Origin: RXOA01 sp964547105
GTDB taxonomy: Bacteria; Bipolaricaulota; Bipolaricaulia; UBA7950; UBA9294
DNA length: 21,402 nt
Assembly (NCBI GenBank): GCA_964547105.1
Contig: CAZJLO010000031.1
Coordinates: 1 to 21,402, forward strand
Reading direction: 5' to 3'
Part shown: positions 15,684-21,402 of the stretch, one piece after another
Numbering within the stretch: the stretch's first letter is position 1
How the letters are laid out: each line of letters begins with the position of its first letter
The notes under the pieces: generated by a model
What the model saw: only the letters and a program-made list of their open reading frames with translations
Databases searched by the model: none
What the model was told of the DNA's origin: nothing
Translations under genes and position numbers: made by a program

Positions 15684-17200
15684 ATCTCGTTCACCAGCCG
15701 CTGAAGGAACAGCTGTACCTCCCAAGGAGCTTGAAGATTGAGCGATGCGCGCGTCGCTCGGGGAATCGCCGAGACAAGGATCCCGATGCCGCTGCCTTCG
15801 ACGGCCGCAAATCCGTCTTCGTCCGTTGTATCATCCCCCAAGTAGACCGGAACGGCGTTTTCCGGGCCGATTTGCTCCAACAGCCAGCCCAGCGCTCGCC
15901 CCTTGTCCCAATCCAGGTTTGGGCGAAGCTCGAACACCATCTTCCCAGGCGTTTGCTGAAGCTCCGGATACGCCGCCGCCACCGCATGGACTCGCCCTTG
16001 CAGCCACGGAACTCGGTTCGGGGCGGCCAACCGGTAGTGCACGGCCACCGAGAACCCTTTCCGCTCGAGGATCGCGCCAGGCAGCTTGCGAACAGACGCC
16101 TCCAGCTCGGCGGCGGCATCCTCGATCATCTCCCGCCATCGAATATCGAACACTTTCTCGCTGCCGTCCGGCAGGGCTATCTCGAAGCCGTGCGAGCCGG
16201 CGACGTACAACCCGTCCACATCCGCCAGCGACCGAACATCTTCCATGCCCCGGCCGCTTATAATCGCGGTGGGAATCTTCCGCGCCACGTTCCCAAGCGT
16301 ACTCCTCATCGACGAGGAGAGAATCGCTTCATCGGGGCGGTCGGCAATCGGAACAAGCGTCCCGTCGTAGTCGAGGAAGACGACAAGCCGATCCAGGGGA
16401 TACTCGCTGACAAGCGCAGGCCAGGCGATCCAAGCGGAAGGCAACCGGTGATCTCGGTTCCGCATCCATTGTGAGAATAAATCGGCACAATCCGCCCCGA
16501 GACGCTCCAATACCAGATCCGCTCCGTGTGTGCGCAATGCGGCCTTCTGGTTGTGCCGATCCATCCCGACCACAAGACCGAATCCCCCATCGCGCGCCGC
16601 AGCAACGCCCGACGTGGCATCCTCGATGACCACGGTGGCATCCGGGGATACGCCCAGCCGACGTGCCGCCTCAAGGAAGATGTCCGGACTCGGCTTTCCC
16701 TCCAGACGCAACCGCTCAGACTCCTTCCCGTCGACGATCGCCTCGAACAATTCCAACAGCCCAGCTTTGCGCAGGATCGGCTGGCAGTTTCTGCTGGATG
16801 AAGCCACGGCAACTCGGACACCCTGTTGCCGCAACGCATGGACCAGCGCGACGGTCCCCGCATCCACATCCGCTCCCTGTTGCTCCAGCAGTTCCTTGAA
16901 TAGCTCGTTCTTGAGATTCCCCAACCCCCACGCGGTATTCTGCGAAGGCGGATCGGAAGGCTCCCCTCGGAGAAGCTGGATATCTCGCGAATCAAGGAAC
17001 GTCGTCACGCCATTGAGTCGCGGTCGACCGTCCACGTATTGCAGGTAGTCACCGCGAAGGTCGAACGGTTGAAACGATGCTCCGAAATGCGCTTCCAGGA
17101 CCCGGTCAAAGACGCATTTCCAAGCCGCCGCATGCAGCCCGGCGGTCAACGTAATCACGCCATCAAGATCGAACACCGCGGCTTGGAGCGATTGATCCAT
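15680..17200 (-). CDS. Fusion of beta-phosphoglucomutase and trehalose-6-phosphate phosphatase
   Basis: 506 aa with two HAD-superfamily enzymes in one chain. Residues 6-245 are beta-phosphoglucomutase-like: AVFDLDGVIT with Asp11/Asp13, ASSSRN (133-138), GKPSPDIF (168-175) and VIEDATSG (191-198). This half would convert beta-glucose-1-phosphate to glucose-6-phosphate. Residues 270-506 are OtsB-like: VVFLDYDGTL with Asp277/Asp279, ISGRG (314-318), GSHGFEI (335-341), KMVFELRP (420-427), DWDKG (430-434) and YLGDDTTDED (453-462), which fits trehalose-6-phosphate phosphatase. Both catalytic centres look intact. I prefer ATG 17200, which follows AAGGAG at good spacing, over ATG 17236, which abuts its AGGAG. 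The gene lies 85 bases after the second permease and is coupled to GH65 by an ATGA overlap. As I recall, M. tuberculosis OtsB1 (Rv2006) joins the same domains plus GH65 in one chain. No trehalose-6-phosphate synthase is in the window. Confidence 0.93.
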   Translation of the reverse strand: MDQSLQAAVFDLDGVITLTAGLHAAAWKCVFDRVLEAHFGASFQPFDLRGDYLQYVDGRPRLNGVTTFLDSRDIQLLRGEPSDPPSQNTAWGLGNLKNELFKELLEQQGADVDAGTVALVHALRQQGVRVAVASSSRNCQPILRKAGLLELFEAIVDGKESERLRLEGKPSPDIFLEAARRLGVSPDATVVIEDATSGVAAARDGGFGLVVGMDRHNQKAALRTHGADLVLERLGADCADLFSQWMRNRDHRLPSAWIAWPALVSEYPLDRLVVFLDYDGTLVPIADRPDEAILSSSMRSTLGNVARKIPTAIISGRGMEDVRSLADVDGLYVAGSHGFEIALPDGSEKVFDIRWREMIEDAAAELEASVRKLPGAILERKGFSVAVHYRLAAPNRVPWLQGRVHAVAAAYPELQQTPGKMVFELRPNLDWDKGRALGWLLEQIGPENAVPVYLGDDTTDEDGFAAVEGSGIGILVSAIPRATRASLNLQAPWEVQLFLQRLVNEI

Positions 17201-17285
17201 CCCCAGCTCCTTCCCTTCCTGTATCTGTGCTTTCATCTCCTATCGACGACGCCTTCCGTGCCGAATTGCGTAGATTTCCCGCCGA

Positions 17286-18146
17286 TCATCCCTTGACCGA
17301 TCCGGCAAGGATCCCCCGCACGAAGTAGCGCTGAAGCGAGAAGAACACGACAAGAGGAAGCGCCATCGAGACAAACGCCGCCGCCGTAAGAACCTCCCAA
17401 TCCTGTCCGCGCGACCCCACGAGGTTCGCCACCCGCAGAGTGACCGGCCCCACGTTCGGTGCCCCCCCCAAGTAGATGAGGGCGACGAGAAGGTCATTCC
17501 AAACCCACAGGAACTGGAAGATCGCAACGGAAGCAATCGCGGGTACAGAGAGCGGGATCACGATCCGGAAGAACGTCTTGATCGCTGACGCCCCGTCGAT
17601 CGCCGCGGAGTCGAAGATGTCCCGTGGAAGACCGGCGATGAACCCATGAAGCAGATAGACCATCAGGGGCATACCGTATCCGGCGTGCGCAAGCCAGATC
17701 GCAGGGAATGTCCCGGCCACTCTGAGCTTCGCGAAAATCGAAAGGATCGGGATGAACGTCATCTGAAGCGGGATGACCATCAATCCGACGACGATCATGA
17801 ACATCGTGTTTCGTCCCCTGAACTTCATCCAGGCAAACGAGTAGGCGGCAAGCGCTGCGAGAAGGATCGGCAGGAGGGTTGCCGGGAGGGTGATGGTCAG
17901 GCTGTTGAGAAACGCGCGCCCCATGCCCCCCTCGAAAATCACGGCCCGGTAGTTCTGAAGCGTGTACTGGGTGAAGTTGAACGGATGAGCGAGCACGGTC
18001 CACCATCCGGTATCCCCGACGACCTCGGGCGCACGGAAGGACGTGATCAAGAGCCCAACGGTCGGCAGAATCCAGACAAGAGCCAGGAGGATCAGCAGAA
18101 CGTGTAGCGTGCTCCGGCTGACATAGCGGACTGGGCGCTTGCTCAT
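17286..18146 (-). CDS. ABC sugar transporter permease, MalG type (CUT1)
   Basis: 286 aa, six predicted membrane helices, the first at about 13-36. The EAA loop that docks on the ATPase reads DSAAIDGASAIKTFFRIVIPL (179-199), with the conserved Gly and final Pro. The C-terminus ends QRYFVRGILAGSVKG, the usual MalG-type tail. It forms the membrane channel with the permease encoded just upstream. ATG 18146 overlaps that gene's stop as ATGA, and CAGGAGG lies a few bases upstream within the coding region. The open frame reaches further upstream, but that extension is antisense-like and overlaps the other permease in another frame, so I reject it. The likely substrate is a disaccharide such as trehalose or maltose, judged only from the downstream enzymes. 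No ATP-binding subunit follows. Confidence 0.93.
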   Translation of the reverse strand: MSKRPVRYVSRSTLHVLLILLALVWILPTVGLLITSFRAPEVVGDTGWWTVLAHPFNFTQYTLQNYRAVIFEGGMGRAFLNSLTITLPATLLPILLAALAAYSFAWMKFRGRNTMFMIVVGLMVIPLQMTFIPILSIFAKLRVAGTFPAIWLAHAGYGMPLMVYLLHGFIAGLPRDIFDSAAIDGASAIKTFFRIVIPLSVPAIASVAIFQFLWVWNDLLVALIYLGGAPNVGPVTLRVANLVGSRGQDWEVLTAAAFVSMALPLVVFFSLQRYFVRGILAGSVKG

Positions 18147-19012
18147 CGGATCGCCTCCTGCCGTCTGAACCGACGGATGTTCACCACCATCATCGGGATG
18201 ATCAGAATCAGCAGGATGACCGCGATGGTGGACGCCAGTCCGTAGTTCGAGAACAAGAACTGCTCCTTGTACATGCGGTTCGCAAGGACCTCCGTGGAGA
18301 AGTTTCCGTTGGTCATCACGTAGACGATGTCGAAAATCTTCAACACGAATACGATCATCGTGGTCGTCACCACCGCGACAGTCGGCCGGAGCAGCGGGAA
18401 GATCACGCGCCAGAATGCCTGCCACTCCGTGGCGCCATCGATCCGCGCTGCCTCCAGAAGCTGTCGCGGGATGTTCTTGTACGCCGCCGACAAGATCACC
18501 ATACAGAACCCGGTCCACATCCAGATTCCAACAAGGATCAGGCACAGATTGTTGATCCACGGTCGTTCGATCAGCCATCCGATAGGTTCGCCGCCTAGAG
18601 CGACCACAATCGCGTTCAGCAACCCGATCTGCGATGCGCCGGCCGGCCGGTAGGCATAGACGAATTTCCAGATCGTTCCGGCACCGACCATCGAGATCGC
18701 CATCGGGATGAACACGATCGACTTGATGATCCGCTCGTATCGAACCCGATCGAGGAGAACGGCGAACAGCAACCCAAACGACACGGTGCACAGGGTGAAC
18801 ACGCCCACCCAAAGCGCGTTGTTCCGGAACGCCGTCAACATGGTGCTGTCGGTGAACGCGTACTTGTAGTTCTGAAGCCCAACAAAGACATCGCCGCTGC
18901 GATCGAAGAACGACAACCGGATCGTGTCAATCGCCGGGTAGACAAGGAAGAAGGCGAGCAGCAAGATCGCCGGACCTGCGTAGGCCCAGGGCACCCACCG
19001 TTTCGTTCGCAA
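18143..19012 (-). CDS. ABC sugar transporter permease, MalF/UgpA type (CUT1)
   Basis: 289 aa with six predicted membrane helices (first about 9-30, last about 258-279). The EAA loop is LLEAARIDGATEWQAFWRVI (185-204) followed by FPLLRP, with Gly193 in its conserved place. The short N-terminus lacks the extra helices of E. coli MalF, as in most CUT1 permeases. The start is TTG at 19012, supported by an AGAAGGGGAC ribosome binding site; I see no ATG or GTG that keeps the conserved N-terminus. A rare start and a hairpin just upstream both suggest that permease expression is held below that of the binding protein. Its 3' end overlaps the next permease by ATGA. Confidence 0.93.
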   Translation of the reverse strand: MRTKRWVPWAYAGPAILLLAFFLVYPAIDTIRLSFFDRSGDVFVGLQNYKYAFTDSTMLTAFRNNALWVGVFTLCTVSFGLLFAVLLDRVRYERIIKSIVFIPMAISMVGAGTIWKFVYAYRPAGASQIGLLNAIVVALGGEPIGWLIERPWINNLCLILVGIWMWTGFCMVILSAAYKNIPRQLLEAARIDGATEWQAFWRVIFPLLRPTVAVVTTTMIVFVLKIFDIVYVMTNGNFSTEVLANRMYKEQFLFSNYGLASTIAVILLILIIPMMVVNIRRFRRQEAIR

Positions 19013-19043
19013 TCAAGTCCCCTTCTTGAGATCCGTAGAGGAG

Positions 19044-19084
19044 AGAAGGCCGAAGCCACGGCGGGCCCGCAGCTTCAGCCTTCT
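19044..19084 (-). other. Stable intercistronic hairpin between the binding-protein and permease genes
   Basis: AGAAGGCCGAAGC (19044-19056) and GCTTCAGCCTTCT (19072-19084) form a 13-bp stem; in the - strand transcript the one non-Watson-Crick position is a G-U pair. The 15-base loop contains the self-complementary CGGGCCCG. It lies in the 82-base gap, just after the binding-protein stop. Such elements often protect the upstream mRNA from 3' exonucleases or cause partial termination, as in malE-malF. Confidence 0.75.
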
Positions 19085-19094
19085 TGATCGTGAC

Positions 19095-20348
19095 CTACGG
19101 GCCGTATGCTGCGACTGCACTGGCCTCGATGGCCGCCAAGACCGTGTCGAGTGGGATCCCGCTGATGTAGTCAAGAAGCCCCGTCCAGAAAGTCCTTGAA
19201 CCGTCAGCAGCCGGCATGAGGTCGGATGCGTCGAATCGGAAGGTTTCCGCGTCGGCCAGCAGCGTCGCCGCTTCGGCGGTGATCGGATCGGGGTACACAG
19301 ATGGATCGACGTTCTTGTTGATGCCGAGTTTTCCGAGCATGCCGCACCAGATCTCTTGCGCCTCGGCCGAGGCAAGGTAGTTCGCCAGGGCAAGCGCCTC
19401 CGGCGTGTCATTGAATACGCCGATGAGATCTCCCGCCCCCAATAGGGGATTCCCGTGAACAGGCGAGATCGGCGGGAAGACAAACACGTTGTAATCCTCC
19501 ACCGGAACAAGGTCGGGGTTCGAGGTGAGGATGGAGCTCTGGATGAACGTCGCCTGGCGATGCATGTAGGCGCCTGGCGGTGCATCGAACAGCACGGAAG
19601 GAGAATCGCCGAAGGCGATGGTCAAAGCTCCCACGTAGCCGCCATAGACAAACCCAGACGCATTGACGATTTGCCCGAAGTACTCCCACGCCTTCTTTAC
19701 CGCTGGATGGGTCCACGGGATCTCATGATTCACCCACTGATCGTAGAGGTCCGGACCCGCCGTCCGAAGCATGATATCCTCGATCCAGTCGGTTCCCGGC
19801 CAGCCGCTTGCGGGACCGCTCTCCAGCCCGATCGCCCAAGGCGTTCCGCCGTCCGCGACAATCTGCTCACTGAGCGCGATCAACGTGGGCCAGCTGGTCG
19901 GCACTTCGTATCCACGAGCTGTAAACGCCTTCGGGTTGTACCAGATGAGGCTCTTCAGATCCGCCGCAATGAAGAAGCCATATACGTGTCCGTCCACCGT
20001 ACCCAGATCGACAAACGCGGCGGGGTGATCGGTAAGGTTCGAGAGACTATCCAGCGCAACAAGGACACCTTGTCCCACAAACTCCTGCATCTGCCCGGGG
20101 TTCGGCAGAGCCGCCAGATCGGGCGGATTCCCTGCAGCCACGCGAACCGGCAACACCGTTGGAAGGTCGCGCCCGACTTCGTCGATCAGAACCGTGATCC
20201 CCGTGTCCGCCTCAAACGGCGCAATCGTCGCCTTGAAGGCATCCAGTTCCACGCCACTCCACAGCACGGCGATGGAAACCTGTTGAGCCACCGCTGCAAT
20301 CGAAACCACTCCAACAACAATCGCCAAGATGAAACCTATCCTCTTCAT
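19095..20348 (-). CDS. ABC transporter sugar-binding protein (family 1 extracellular solute-binding protein)
   Basis: 417 aa, normal for a CUT1 binding protein. Residues 1-21 are a signal peptide ending AAVAQQ; there is no lipobox Cys, so the mature protein is soluble in the periplasm or held by another means. The mature chain starts VSIAVLWSGVELDAFKATIAPFEADTGITV, the first strand and helix of the type I fold, followed by PVRVAAGNPPDLAALP (about 67-82), which is the usual ligand-lobe segment. A long helical C-terminal part includes ALALANYLASAEAQEIW. It delivers the sugar to the two permeases. ATG 20348 has a strong AAAGGAGG site 4-5 bases upstream. As first gene of the operon it is followed by a hairpin, in keeping with the high level these proteins need. 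The ligand cannot be read from sequence; trehalose, maltose or kojibiose are suggested by the downstream enzymes. Confidence 0.92.
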   Translation of the reverse strand: MKRIGFILAIVVGVVSIAAVAQQVSIAVLWSGVELDAFKATIAPFEADTGITVLIDEVGRDLPTVLPVRVAAGNPPDLAALPNPGQMQEFVGQGVLVALDSLSNLTDHPAAFVDLGTVDGHVYGFFIAADLKSLIWYNPKAFTARGYEVPTSWPTLIALSEQIVADGGTPWAIGLESGPASGWPGTDWIEDIMLRTAGPDLYDQWVNHEIPWTHPAVKKAWEYFGQIVNASGFVYGGYVGALTIAFGDSPSVLFDAPPGAYMHRQATFIQSSILTSNPDLVPVEDYNVFVFPPISPVHGNPLLGAGDLIGVFNDTPEALALANYLASAEAQEIWCGMLGKLGINKNVDPSVYPDPITAEAATLLADAETFRFDASDLMPAADGSRTFWTGLLDYISGIPLDTVLAAIEASAVAAYGP

Positions 20349-20979
20349 CGCGCCTCCTTTGCGTCCTTGGTTTCATGCTTGTTCCTTTGACGCTTGAACC
20401 GGTCACCTCCTTCACTGTGGTTCGAGTCACAACCTTATTCGTACCCTGGAAGGGATCTTGGCCGGCATGGCTGCTCTCCCCCCGCGCGGGCACGAGACGG
20501 GGTCTCGGTCGCGCAACGACCACCGCGCGTTTCCGATTCCCTTGGCCGCCGCCTGCGGGAATTGCCGACTTGACCGGAACCGGAGACATCCCTATCCGCT
20601 CTTTGAAACCCAGTCCATCGGCCGCTCCCGAGGAGCAAAGATTGGCTCGATTCATGCTTCGTTGCCTGCCACGTGGGGAGATGGAGTCCAGCACTATGCC
20701 TCAATCCCTTTCTCCAGGCAAAGCACGCCATGATCCACCCTACAGAGGCAACAACCTCGATGTCAATCCACGGCATCCCCCCCCATCAGCACCAGATGAC
20801 CATCAAAGAAGAATCCTTGTTTGCCAGCTCTCACTGACACGCTATGCTGTGCAGCGGAGAAACAGTGCGATGTGTCCGCTCGGACCGAATCGCTCTGTCG
20901 ATCGGGAAGAAGCGGAGCAGCAGATCAGCACGCATCGACGAGACACGCCACACTTGGTCTCTCCGGAGGTTCACCTGGA
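20349..20979. other. 631-bp divergent intergenic region
   Basis: I find no convincing gene here; the open frames have no ribosome binding sites or recognisable products. On the - strand, near the binding-protein start, lies AAGGAGGTGA (20403-20412), a full-length Shine-Dalgarno match with no start codon at normal distance. No clear - strand promoter hexamers were found. On the + strand a candidate promoter lies at 20821-20848, and a 6-bp inverted repeat, AGCGGA/TCCGCT (20853-20858, 20875-20880), follows it. Regulation of both the sugar operon and the divergent glycosidase gene probably takes place here. Confidence 0.55.
20821..20848 (+). promoter_or_regulatory. Candidate sigma70-type promoter for the partial glycosidase gene
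   Basis: TTGCCA (20821-20826) and TATGCT (20843-20848) are separated by 16 bases and match 5 of 6 and 4 of 6 consensus bases. Transcription would begin near 20855, giving a leader of about 125 bases. The inverted repeat AGCGGA/TCCGCT overlaps the start of that leader and could be an operator. Confidence 0.4.
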
Positions 20980-21402
20980 ATGTCATCTCTGCTCGAACGC
21001 GCCATTCAATTGAAGGTCGAAGCGGACCGTGGTATGAAGCAGCTCCGTGCTACGCTCGCGGACTCCGGGGAGTATTTCGAGGCATACAACGCGGGAATTC
21101 GGCAGGGAAGGCCGCGCTTCGGGTTGTTCCCGAGAGATTTACTCACAACAGCGGCTATGCTGGATTCGCCGACATTCCTTCGCGAGTCGATCCGCTTCGC
21201 TGCGCACACCATCGGCACAGAACCCAATCCGGTGACAGGGGAAGAGCCAGGACGCGTTCTTCACGAATGGAACCGCGTGGAGCGAGCCGGGTTCGAGTCC
21301 CACTATAACGCCGCCGAAACGAGCCAGCTGTTTCTCATCGCGGCAAACCGTCTGGCCCAATCGAGCGCCGAAGCGGATCTCACGCTTCTCCGGCTGATCA
21401 GG
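20980..21402 (+). CDS. Partial glycosidase, debranching-enzyme-like (alpha/alpha)6 barrel (N-terminus only)
   Basis: The frame from ATG 20980 stays open to the end of the window (141 codons), so the 3' part is missing. It begins MSSLLERAIQLKVEADRG and contains GLFPRDLL (about 48-55), EEPGRVLHEW (about 88-97) and ESHYNAAETSQLFLIAANR (about 106-124). The second and third motifs match the G-K-I-x-H-E and Y-x-x-x-D-x-T-x-L-F pattern of amylo-alpha-1,6-glucosidase/glycogen-debranching C-terminal domains and related (alpha/alpha)6-barrel hydrolases such as GH15, GH37 and GH63. The exact family cannot be settled from this fragment. GGAGG at 20965-20969 precedes the ATG by 10 bases. The N-terminus enters the barrel directly, without the extra domain of classical debranching enzymes. 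It is divergent from the sugar operon, and an alpha-glucoside role would fit. Confidence 0.6.
   Translation, partial: MSSLLERAIQLKVEADRGMKQLRATLADSGEYFEAYNAGIRQGRPRFGLFPRDLLTTAAMLDSPTFLRESIRFAAHTIGTEPNPVTGEEPGRVLHEWNRVERAGFESHYNAAETSQLFLIAANRLAQSSAEADLTLLRLIR

Noticed and set aside
18147..18812. Upstream extension of the second permease frame to 508 aa
   Set aside because: The extension overlaps the first permease in another frame and reads as low-quality Arg/Asp-rich sequence; the ATGA overlap gives the true start.
20212..20378. Leader open frame (ATG about 30 bases before the binding-protein start) overlapping that gene
   Set aside because: It has an AAAGGA site, but its product is an out-of-frame shadow of the signal peptide region without any recognisable feature.
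20414..20433. tRNA T-arm-like sequence GGTTCGAGTC
   Set aside because: The flanking bases do not form a 5-bp T stem with a 7-base loop, and no acceptor stem, anticodon arm or CCA is found.
21293..21306. tRNA T-arm-like sequence GGGTTCGAGTCCC
   Set aside because: Only 3 bp of stem form, no other tRNA arms are present, and the region is inside the partial glycosidase reading frame.

Overview
This window looks like chromosomal DNA from a free-living, moderately GC-rich bacterium, probably one known mainly from environmental genomes. Candidatus Bipolaricaulota (Acetothermia) is my best guess from the mix of genes, but no marker gene fixes the taxonomy. There are no rRNA or tRNA genes, transposases, phage genes or CRISPR arrays. 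Most genes have clear Shine-Dalgarno sites, and at least one GTG and one TTG start is used.

Left part (1-7289, all on +). The window opens inside a 47-bp tandem repeat array (seven full copies, two variants in strict alternation). The array stops a few bases before the start codon of a small membrane-anchored lytic transglycosylase. Then come acetyl-CoA synthetase, an OFA-family MFS carrier (plausibly monocarboxylate uptake feeding the synthetase), oligoribonuclease overlapping a PLP-dependent serine/threonine dehydratase-like gene, and an exported PDZ protein. Strong GC-rich hairpins lie after the synthetase and after the MFS gene.

Middle (7320-11735). A very large exported protein (1289 aa, - strand) joins an N-terminal parallel beta-helix, a long beta-strand-rich region that could be barrel-like, three PKD-type segments and a C-terminal caspase-fold (C14) protease with an intact His/Cys dyad. 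A small exported or membrane protein of unknown function is divergently transcribed from it.

Right part (11921-20348, all on -). An apparent alpha-glucoside/trehalose operon is transcribed right to left: solute-binding protein, two ABC permeases, a beta-phosphoglucomutase/trehalose-phosphate phosphatase fusion, a GH65 phosphorylase/hydrolase and, after 124 bp, a TreT-like GT4 trehalose synthase. Two gene pairs overlap by ATGA, and a stable hairpin separates the binding-protein gene from the permeases. No ATP-binding subunit is present, so a shared ATPase elsewhere is likely. The likely logic is: import a disaccharide, split it by phosphorolysis (GH65) or reversible glucosyl transfer (TreT), and move glucose-1-phosphate into glycolysis (beta-PGM), with OtsB removing phosphate from a sugar phosphate. 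The fusion plus GH65 looks like a two-gene version of the long mycobacterial OtsB1-type protein.

Right edge (20349-21402). A 631-bp intergenic region with a candidate promoter precedes a truncated + strand gene running off the window. It reads as the N-terminus of a debranching-enzyme-like (alpha/alpha)6-barrel glycosidase, which would fit the alpha-glucan theme.
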